DNA of 64,000 nt. It comes from Craterostigma plantagineum (Eukaryota; Streptophyta; Magnoliopsida; Lamiales; Linderniaceae). Location: the NCBI GenBank assembly GCA_027422505.1, contig JAPQWV010001421.1, positions 1 to 64,000 on the forward strand, read 5' to 3'. The number at the start of each line of letters is the position of its first letter. Positions within the stretch are counted from its first letter, which is position 1. A model generated the notes under the pieces. The model had not been told where the DNA came from. It ran no database searches and saw only the letters and a list, made by a program, of their open reading frames with translations. Shown piece after piece: positions 55,817 to 64,000 of the stretch. The position numbers and the translations under genes are program-made.

Positions 55817-56787
55817 AGAACTATAATGGCGGAAGCACATACTACACCATACTCAGTGCATCCTGGAGCCACGAAGCTGTATAGAGACCTACGAGTGCAC
55901 TACTGGTGGCCAGGAATGAAGAAAAACGTAGCCGAATTCGTCAGTCAATGTCTCACTTGTCAACGAATTAAGGCAGAACACCAACGGCCAGTGGGAACGC
56001 TGCAGCCTTTACCAACCCCAGAGTGGAAATTGGACAACATAACGATGGATTTTGTAAGCGTATTGCCGAAGAACGTGAAAGGGTACGACGCAATTTGGGT
56101 GATTGTAGATCGACTTACGAAATGTGCTCATTTTCTGCCAATAAGCACTACGTTCACCATGGAGCGATACGCGGAACTATACATCCAAGAGATACTACGA
56201 CTCCATGGAGTACCACTGTCGGTAGTATCAGATCGTGATTCCAGATTTTTATCTAAGTTTTGGACGAGTTTACAGAAGGCGATGGGGACAAAGTTGTCAT
56301 TCACACGGCTTACCATCCCCAAACAGACGGCCAATCCGAGCGGATGATCCAGACCCTAGAAGATATGTTATGAGCCTCTGTGCTTGACTTCAAAGGCAAC
56401 TGGAGCAAGTACCTTCCACTCGTGGAATTCTCGTACAACAATAGTTATCAAGCCACGATTGGAATGGCCCCTTACGAAGCCTTATACGGACGAAAGTGCA
56501 GATCCCCAGTACATTGGGATGAAGTCGGTGAATGGGCAATATTGGGCCCAGATTTAGTGCAAGAAATGACAGAAATCATCGCAAAGATACGAGAAAGGAT
56601 GCAGACAACACAGAGCAGACAAAAGAGCTATGCGGATCGGAGACGCCGATCGCTAGAATTCGAAATTGATGATTGGGTTTTCGTGAAAGTGTCGCCAATG
56701 AAAGGCGTTAAGAGGTTTGGAAAGAAGGGAAAACTAAGCCCAAGGTACATTGGTCCCTTCAAGAAAATGAAAGAGTTGGCGAAGTAG
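55817..56787 (+). pseudogene. Gypsy-B integrase, broken
   Basis: Zinc-binding region [20 protein letters not shown]...CLTCQRIKAEH, catalytic core MDFVSVLPKNVKGYDAIWVI and VVSDRDSRF, then a frame change near 56300 (the YHPQTDGQSER region reads in another frame), a stop near 56372, and the core end NWSKYLPLVEFSYNNSYQAT and [13 protein letters not shown] further shift lies near 56765. This is the part that Gypsy-A has lost. Confidence 0.9.
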
Positions 56788-57095
56788 CGTACCAACTGGA
56801 ACTACCAGCATCGTTGTCGCAGGTACACGATGTGTTCCATGTATCGACTTTGCGAAAATACATCGGTGACCCCAGCCATGTACTGATAAATGAATCGCTG
56901 CACCAACAGCTGAAACCAGATTTGAGTTACGAGGAAGTACCAGTAGAGATACTGATGCATGAAACGAAACGACTTAGGAATAAGGAAATTCCTTTGGTAA
57001 AAGTTCTGTGGCGGAATCAGTCAATAGAGGAAGCCACCTGGGAACGTGAGGATGATATGAGGATTCGCTATCCTGAATTGTTACAAACGGGCTGA
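56788..57095 (+). pseudogene. Gypsy-B pol C-terminus with chromodomain
   Basis: [20 protein letters not shown], then the chromodomain-like [34 protein letters not shown], ending RYPELLQTG at TGA 57093-57095. Closely similar to Gypsy-A 23719-24103. Confidence 0.88.
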
Positions 57096-57115
57096 TTTCG
57101 GGGGCGAAATCCTCT

Positions 57116-57127
57116 TTAAGGGGGGGA
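57116..57127 (+). other. Polypurine tract, Gypsy-B
   Basis: TAAGGGGGGGAT immediately precedes the 3' LTR start TGTAGCACC. Confidence 0.85.
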
Positions 57128-59424
57128 TGTAGCACCTGGGTCCTCGTGAATAGTAAGGCCAATAAATTTGCGTAAATGATGAGTGTGATTATGCGCATTT
57201 CGTGAAATTATTTCGTGCTCGTGTGAATTATGTGAAATCTGCATGATAAAATGTGCGCTTGATTATTTGGTAAATTCGGTGCATTTAATTTGCACTGTAA
57301 GACTTCGAATTTAATTAGGGACTTTCGAAAATAGAGCAAGGAAAATGGAGGAATTAATAAAATTTATAATTGGAATTGGACCATAGTTAAAATTGGGCTA
57401 AATTTAAACATGTGGCCCAATCCATGAGAAATTATATGTGAGACAAGTCCCTTAAAATGGGGGGAGTTCACGTTGGGACAAATCCCATCACCATACCTTT
57501 GTTAAAATATCTACCTAAAATCTATTAAACTCTCAAAACTCACTTAGCAAGAAAAATCGAAGGTGAGAAACCGAAATAAATCAAGAAAAGCTTGGAAGTA
57601 AGTATGAGTTCTTACCATGGCTTTATATTTTATTCCAAGCAAAAACATACCCTAAGAATTATAAGAACTGGGAATATCTTAGGCTAGGATTGTGCGGATA
57701 TAATTATCAAATGTATATCTTCGCACCTTAACGTTGTACCATTAATCTTATATATTAACTTGTTTAGGATGTTAGAGTACGAAAATATGTGTAAGACGTG
57801 TTATTAAGTTCGATGCTTAAGGTTCTTGAAGTTTTTAGGGTATTCAATGAGTTCTTGAAAAAAGGGGATCGTTAGATCGAAGTATTTTAGGTTTGCGAGT
57901 CAAAAAGTGTTTTTGGTCGGAATGGAGTGGTGAAGTGTAAACTTCGCGAACTCTAGTTCGCGAACCCTAGGCATGATGAGGTTCGCAAACTCCATAAAAG
58001 TCGCGAATTGATCGAAGTTGGCGAACCTAGAGACTTTGCGAATTGGGGTCGTGAAATAAGGGTTTCGCGAATCATGGTTTGCGAATCCTTGGTAAAAGGA
58101 GGATTGCGAACTCTAAAGCTTCACATGCATGAGTTCGCGAACTCTAGAAGAGATAAAAATTCACGAACCCTAGGTGAAAAGAGAATTGCGAACTCTAAGG
58201 ATTCGCATATGCGGATTCGTGGAATGAACGCTGAGATGTTTCGCGAATTGAGGTAAGTTTGGCGAATTAAGAGAAGTTGAAAACTTAGCTTCGGCCATGT
58301 AGAATTCGCGAACTAGGAAACTTTGCGGATTAGGGTTCGCGAAATGAAAAGTTCGCGAATCCTAAATTGAGAGGTACACTTCGCGAACTAGGGGATGTTT
58401 GGCGAACCCGATGAGTTTCACAACATGGGATGAGTTTTGCGAATCGATGGAGGTTCGCGAACTCCATTCAAACCACGAAACAACTTAAAAGCTCTTAGGG
58501 GATTCGCGAAGCGGGTAAGAAAGGAGTTCGCAAAACACGAACTTGGCGAATTCATGGCTTTCGCGAACTCCATACAAATCGCGAATTGAACCCCCTAGAT
58601 TAAAAACGTTTTAAGTTATAAAAAAAACAAACTATCGCCTTTTGAGGAAAAATATTTTCGCACCATTTAATCAGAAAATATTCCGATCCCAATGAGTCGC
58701 TGGCGGGTTTCATTTGCTGGTTGGCCCCCCTGGCTGAAAGAAACAGGAGTTGGCGTCTACGCCCCCCCCCCCCCCCCCCCCCCGACCAGATTTGCGGACG
58801 CAATTGCTGCGATGCCTCCCCTCCATTCGATAACTTCCGCACCGAAGTTGTCTTCCGCTGTGCTCTGGCACTTTGATCGCACTTCAACCGACTGCCCTGC
58901 TGGCACTACAACTGGTGCCAGGATCCTGTTGATTGTTATTGGATTGTGACACCTCCTTGCCTTTGTTACCATGTGTTGGTGTTTCTCTTGTTGGCTTGGT
59001 CTTGTAGGGACCTGGTTGGTGTCTGGGCTGTTTTTGGTTTTGTTGTGCTGTCTGGTCGGTAGTCCGTTACCGCTTGTTGCGTCATGAGCGTTATCATGTA
59101 CGCTGTCCTTGTACTCCTGTTTCTTTCGTTTAGTGAACACTTCCAAAAAAAAAAAAAGGAAATCTACGGACGCCAGGTAAGTAGAAATCCAACTACAACA
59201 CATAACTTGCGTGTTATATGTTTTGTGTGACTATGTGCCTGCGTGATTTCATGATTACGTGGACTGATCGTAACGCCTTCATGTGATTAGCATAAATTGC
59301 ATTTATTCGCATATGCATACTCATGTGCACGCACGAACTCATGGGGAAGGGTCATGGGATAGAGTGTGCATGGTGATATGTCGCTTGTACGCGACGAGGA
59401 CTTGCCGATGTGGGCAAGTGTGTC
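57128..59424 (+). repeat. Gypsy-B 3' LTR, interrupted and truncated
   Basis: Matches the 5' LTR from 29823 to about 31408, then is replaced by LINE-6 (58693-59157), then resumes at the equivalent of 31846 and continues to the equivalent of about 32111, where homology stops. It differs from the 5' LTR by point changes and an indel of about 18 bp near 57556. The TTCGCGAA zone is at 57940-58590. Confidence 0.9.
58693..59157 (+). mobile_element. LINE-6: short LINE 3' tail in Gypsy-B 3' LTR
   Basis: Almost identical to the LINE-5 3' UTR (23274-23718): same T/G-rich text and poly-A end (13 As at 59145-59157). It contains a run of 22 Cs (58762-58783) where LINE-5 has seven. About 437 bp of LTR are missing at the insertion point, and no TSD is seen. 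The shared GAG at the left junction could be microhomology. Confidence 0.9.
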
Positions 59425-59560
59425 TGTATGCGCTTGATAGACTCATGTAGTTAGAGTTCTTGCTTGTGCCCAGTAGTCTGTTACTGGCTGATTGCGGAGC
59501 TCGTCTCCTGCTCACTATGTACATACCTTTTCACGTTATATATATGGGGCATTACACCGA
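59425..59560. other. Unassigned spacer
   Basis: Follows the truncated LTR. No match was found within the window and no gene is visible. Confidence 0.4.
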
Positions 59561-59695
59561 AAAAAAATTCATGGCGGGCGGGCCTGGCCTGCCAGGCCTG
59601 CGGCCCGCTGGCGGGGCGGGCTGGGCTTCAGTTTTGAAGGCCCACCTCGTGGCGGGCCAGTCCACCCCGGCCCGGCCCATTGACAGCTCTAGTCG
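59561..59695. repeat. hAT-like terminal fragment (GGGCCGGGCC-rich)
   Basis: GC-rich run of GGGC/GGCC words. Read on the minus strand it begins CTAGAGCTGTCAATGGGCCG, the style of hAT-superfamily element ends in plants. Only one end is seen. No transposase. Confidence 0.4.
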
Positions 59696-59700
59696 CCACA

Positions 59701-59720
59701 CATAGCTATAAGCCATTTCT
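59701..59720 (-). repeat. 20-bp inverted duplication at left end of the inverted copia block
   Basis: CATAGCTATAAGCCATTTCT is the exact reverse complement of 61044-61063, which encodes the KWLIAM start of the copia RT region. Confidence 0.95.
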
Positions 59721-61043
59721 AAGAATCTTTATCCCTGATTGCCTGATAATAATAGGTAGTGGGATCGCCTCCGACGTTCCCTTCCATAGCAGCAACCTCG
59801 TGCTCGATGTGGACCATCCCATATCTCACTGGCTGCCGAGATACTCTACCGACCTGCGCAACTCAGGTTACGTCTCGGACTGCTCTACGGTGTCATCCGA
59901 TACTGGAGTCCATGAAAGCCCTTCTGACGACTCTACAAGAGTCACTTCGCGACCCGCTCCACCTTTTCGAACGAACTCTTCTTCGAGAAAGTGAGCCTGA
60001 AGGGCTACAACAATTATTTGATAGGCGTGGATGTAAAACTGGTATCCCATGGAATCTTCAGGATACCCGAAAAACGTCCTTTCACAGCCTTCAATTCCAG
60101 TTTATCTATCTTGAGCTTTTTCATGAATGTGGGGCAACCCCAGATTCTAATGTGATTCAGTCTCGATTTTCATCATGTCCATATCTGATACGGAATACGA
60201 TCGACAGACATTGTAGGACATCTATTGAGAATGTGTGCCGTTGTCAACGGGGCATGACCCCATAACGATATGGGCAGGTCTGTATAGCTCAGCATAGATC
60301 GAACCTTATCCAACAGAGTTCAATTTCTACGTTCGGACACCGTTCAACTGCGGTGTTTCGGGCGGTGTCATCTGTGAAATGATCCCTTTCTCTTTCAGGA
60401 ATTCGTCAAACTCGAGGCTCATGTACTCGCCGCCTCGATCTGATCGAACGACTTTAATGCTCTTTCCGTATGATTTTCCACCAAAGTCTTGGACTCTTTG
60501 AACCATTCAAAAGTATCAGACTTGTGCTTCATGAGATACACCTTGCCGAAGCGAGAGAGATCGTCAGTGAAGGTAGCGAAATAATTGAAATTATCGCGAG
60601 TCGCTACCCGGAACGGTCCGCAAACACCCGCGTGGATCAAACTGAGAATTCTGTGGCTCTCGTGAAAGTCCATGTGAAGGGCGACTCGGTCATCTTTCTA
60701 AGATTCAAGATTCGCAAGTCGGATAGAGATCAGACCCAAGGGGCTATATAACGCCGGTTTTCTCCAACTAGAGAATCTTCTGTTCTCCAGCGTGACCGAG
60801 TTCGACTCCAATTTTCGTTTGTTGTTGATTGTATTCAAAGTTTTTGGTTTATCTTCGACATTTAGATAATACAATCCATTCAGTAAACTTGCACTTCCGA
60901 CGCAATTATTTCCAAAATAAATATTGCATATATTCTTACTAAAACGGAACTCGTAACCTTTTCCGTTCAAAATGGAAATAGAAACAATATTCATAAGCCC
61001 CTTGGGCAAACTACACAATTAGAAAGCAATAAAAAGAGTTTGG
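59701..61043 (-). pseudogene. Copia protease/integrase block, inverted and broken
   Basis: Minus-strand reading from 61018: a gag-pre-integrase region (LPKGLMNIVSISILNGKGYE, SASLLNGLYYLN), the integrase core (IHAGVCGPFRVATRDNFNYF, FTDDLSRFGKVYLMKHKSDT) at 60673-60419, then the integrase C-terminal part (IRIWGCPTFMKKLKIDKLE, MGYQFYIHAYQ) to about 59868, with several frameshifts. It faces away from the RT of the same type at 61044. Its left end carries a 20-bp copy of the RT start in inverted orientation. Confidence 0.85.
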
Positions 61044-62577
61044 AGAAATGGCTTATAGCTATGCAAGCCGAAATGAATTCTATGCACGGAAACCAAGTCT
61101 GGACTCTAGTAGACCTCCCAGATGGTTTTAGACCCATTGGGTGTAAATGGATCTACAAGAGAAAGATTAGATCTGACGGATTGGTTGACACATACAAAGC
61201 TAGGCTTGTGGCGAAAGGGTACAGCCAAATAGAGGGCATTGACTATGAGGAGACCTTTCGCCTGTCGCTATGATGAAGTCCATTCGAACATTGCTTGCGA
61301 TAGCTGCACACTATGACTATGGATCTGGCAGATGGATGTGGAAACTGCGTTTCTAAATGGATACCTCGGGGAGGAAATATATATGGAGCAGCCCAAGGGT
61401 TTTACATCGCAAGGAGATGCTCATAAGGTGTGCAAATTGAACAAGTCCATTTATGGACTCAAACAAGCATCCAGAAAGTGGAATATTCGATTCGATGAAG
61501 TGGTCAAGGGCCACATATTCTTGAAGAACGAAGACGACCCATGCGCCTAGAAGAAAAGCAGTGGGAGCAAAATATCTTTCCTCGTATTGTACGTGGACGA
61601 CATCCTTTTGCTAGGAAATGATATTGGAATGCTCTCAATAGTGAAAGCGTGGCATTTGACCGAATTCTCCATGAAAGACTTGAGAGAAGCTACCTACATC
61701 TTGGGTATTCGCCTTCGAGCGAATAGTATGTTAGGACTCTCCCAGGTCCTTTACTTAGAGAAGGTCCTGAAGCGATATAATATGGACAACTCTAAAAAAG
61801 GGTTCCTGCTTATGCGACATGAGATTCACCTTTCTAAGGCTATGAGCCCTCAAAGTGAGTTGGAGCGGAAAGAGATGAATGGAATCCCTATGCATCCGCA
61901 GTGGGTAGCTTGATGTACGCGATGCTTTGCACGCGACCTGACTTGGCGTACGCTGTGAGCATAGTCAGTCGGTTTCAGGCTGACCCTGGTAAGGAACATT
62001 GGACCAGTCAATACTATCCTCAAGTACCTCCGGCGGACTAAGTATATGATGCTAGTCTATGATAATGGAGAATTGGAAGTGGAAGGGTATACGGATTCGG
62101 ATTTCCAGTCTGACGTGGACGATCGAAAATCCACTTCAGGATTCGTCTTTACGCTCAACGGTGGAGCAGTGTCTTGAACAAGTTCCAAACAGAGCACTAC
62201 TGCAGATTCCACCTGCGAAGCAAAGTATATAGCGGCCTCAGAGGCAGCTAAGGAAGATGTTTGGATGAGAAAGTTCTTCGAAGAACTTGGTGTCGTTTCT
62301 GTAGCAGATAGGCCATTGTTATTGTGGTGTGACAATACTGGCACTATTGCTCAGGCGAAAGAACCAAGATCTCACAGCAGGTCCAAACATATAGAAAGAA
62401 AGTACCACCTGTTACGTGGATTCATTGAGAATGGCTACATAGCCGTACAGAAGACTGCGACCGCGGATAACGTGGCCGGCCCGTTCACCAAGCCCCTATC
62501 ACAGGCAGTGCTGCTAGACATCTCGAAAAGATGGTATTGGATACTACAGTGCATGGCATTGAGTGCTAGTGGGAGAT
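61044..62577 (+). pseudogene. Copia RT and RNase H, broken
   Basis: EKWLIAMQAEMNSMH, then RT blocks FRPIGCKWIYKRKI, ARLVAKGYSQIEGIDYEE, MDVETAFLNGYLGEEIYMEQ, SIYGLKQASRKWN and catalytic LYVDDILLLGNDIGM, then RNase H (LLLWCDNTGTIAQAKEPRSH, SKHIERKYHLLRGF, FTKPLSQAV). Frame breaks lie near 61270, 61330, 61550 and 61900-62260. It ends at the polypurine tract before the 3' LTR. Related to the antisense fragment at 12715-13884. Confidence 0.92.
62568..62577 (+). other. Polypurine tract, copia
   Basis: AGTGGGAGAT precedes the LTR start TGTTAGGAATATG, the usual copia arrangement. Confidence 0.85.
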
Positions 62578-64000
62578 TGTTAGGAATATGCCCTCGAATG
62601 CTATACGAGGATTAGATTGTATAGGGCACTAGATTATTTATCATTCGACCTTTTGTGTAATAAGATATTTTCGTGTGTTTAATGAAAGGCATTGTTCTTT
62701 TATTGGATATAAGAGTTCTTTACTTAGCATCCGACAAAGCAATAAATGAACAAATCCAAATGTGTCGAGTTGAGTACTGTTCTCGATGGGTACGAGAGAG
62801 GAAGGCACCAGTGGACTCTTAACCTCGAACATTAAAAGTCCGTAAGCCTGAGGCTCCAGTTGGGTGTTGGATAACCGATCACGACTTATTTGTCGATGAC
62901 CTATCATGTGCCGATATCTCGCTTGGAAGCGGAGGTCATGACTTGTGATACGAATCCAATCAAGGGATCGACTCGTTTCATGGACACTGAATCACGGGTC
63001 GTACGGTCGAACATGGCTTATTACTCAAGGAATGTCAATGACCGACGACAACGCCGTAGTAGTCTACGTGAACCTTAGACCGAAAGGGGCTTTGACGGAG
63101 TTGACTTCGAAGTGTCCACAATCACTGGTTCCCCTCGACTCGATTTGCTGTTGCATGGGTCAGCGGGCCAGATGCGGTCTTGACGACGATTTGTGATTGT
63201 CGGGCTTAGACCGTCGAGTATGGATTCACAGTCTCGCAAGTAATCGAGATAAGTGTCCTATGAGGACGGCGACGGGAAATTACGAAATCCTTGGCCAAGG
63301 TATTGAACAAACTCATGTGAGACATGGAGGGTACTTTGGTAATTTGCCTCGTCTCCGTTAATCGAGTTTAGGGGTTTGACATAGACCATGGCTCTCACTT
63401 GATTGAGACACAGCTGAAGGGTTTATACGTAGCACTGTTATCTATAGTGAGGTTCTGGGATAAAGATTAGGTCGAAATTCGCACTCGAATCGAGTTACGG
63501 TCCGGTACTGCGGGATTGGCTAAGTAACTACCGGACTCTTAGATTCCTCCCTTGCAGATTGATTCGAACCTAGAGAGTCGGGCTTAAAAAGGATCATCAA
63601 CGTGTACTGATAAGGAGAGAAAGTGTTTTGGGCCTTAACGAGCCTTGGGCCGTTGGTCCACGCCTTTATGGGCCTCGGGCCATTTATTGGATCGAAGTTG
63701 GACTTCTTATGAAACTAACTTTAAGACTTGGGTTTGGCCAAGTGCTTACTTAATAGGCTTGAGGATAAAATTGGATTTCACCTTAAGCTAATTTCGATGT
63801 ATGCCTTTGAGGGTATTTTTGGAATTTGCATATTTGATATAAATAAATATGGAATAAAATATTTGGAATATTATGTATTTAAATTTCAAAATTAATTTAG
63901 GATTAAATTTCGAATTCCATACCAAATTTAAATATATTTAGTTTGACTTGGTATTTAAGTTAGTTTTCTAATAATAGTAAGTTTCCTTAAGTTTGGATTT
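62578..64000 (+). repeat. Copia 3' LTR, runs off the right edge
   Basis: Begins TGTTAGGAATATGCCCTCGA and matches 10995-12714 along its visible length. From comparison with the copy at 9382-10994 its full length should be about 1.9 kb, so roughly 480 bp lie outside the window. Confidence 0.93.

Larger units (their letters stand above)
29823..59424 (+). mobile_element. Gypsy-B: Tekay/Del-like chromovirus with nested insertions
   Basis: 5' LTR 29823-32993, iMet primer site, gag start, a LINE/Athila block (33479-52940), the rest of gag and pol (52943-57095), polypurine tract, and a 3' LTR (57128-59424) that is interrupted by LINE-6 and truncated. Multiple stops and frameshifts and indels between the LTRs make it older than Gypsy-A or Athila-C. 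No right-hand TSD can be read because the 3' LTR end is lost. Confidence 0.92.

Noticed and set aside
59460..59705. Small ORFs over the GC-rich fragment
   Set aside because: Translations of hAT-like GGGCC repeats with no protein similarity recognised.

Overview
This window is nuclear DNA from a flowering plant, probably a eudicot with a repeat-rich genome. It holds one recognisable single-copy gene, a UTP18-type WD40 ribosome-biogenesis factor at 4063-5661 (+). Almost everything else is transposon: Ty3/gypsy LTR elements of two kinds (Tekay/Del-like chromoviruses with a C-terminal chromodomain, and Athila-like), Ty1/copia pieces and plant L1-type LINEs. I see no tRNA, rRNA or CRISPR. All family names come from motif recognition and pairwise comparison inside the window, not from a database search.

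Layout. 1-3190: an old Tekay-type LTR remnant and two copia-type LTR remnants. 3191-6170: the UTP18 gene with its promoter and 3' flank. 6180-9381: non-coding repeats. 9382-12714: two copia LTRs head to head, forming a large palindrome, followed by an antisense copia RT (12715-13884) and an antisense LINE (LINE-1, 13885-16347). Gypsy-A (16348-26885, TSD ATTCC) is inserted in LINE-1 ORF1, whose 5' part resumes at 26891-27190. Inside Gypsy-A a LINE tail (LINE-5) has replaced the integrase.

From 27191 the window is a set of nested insertions. The LTR of Athila-D (27340-28661) is interrupted by LINE-2 (28662-29822, minus). LINE-2 is interrupted by Gypsy-B (29823-59424). Gypsy-B gag is interrupted by a LINE-3/LINE-4 block (33479-52940, one 10-bp TSD). 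LINE-4 ORF2 is interrupted by Athila-C (37131-50128, TSD GCAAC). The 3' LTR of Gypsy-B carries another LINE tail (LINE-6). After a short hAT-like piece, the window ends in a copia element whose PR-INT block is inverted relative to RT-RNaseH and the 3' LTR (59701-64000).

The most unusual material is in the non-coding parts of the elements. Athila-C carries eight 35-36-bp hairpin units (44441-44968) between pol and a third ORF. Outer arms are fixed, while inner stems change on both sides so that pairing is kept. The same unit sits just upstream of the TATA box in the Athila LTRs, so the internal array looks like a second promoter for the third ORF, which also seems to have a 5'-UTR intron. The two Tekay-like families carry their own LTR motif arrays (ATCGGGCGA-like and TTCGCGAA) and hairpins with compensatory changes. 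Most TE reading frames are broken. Athila-C is closest to intact, with LTRs of equal length (1402 bp) and only about four differences noticed by eye.
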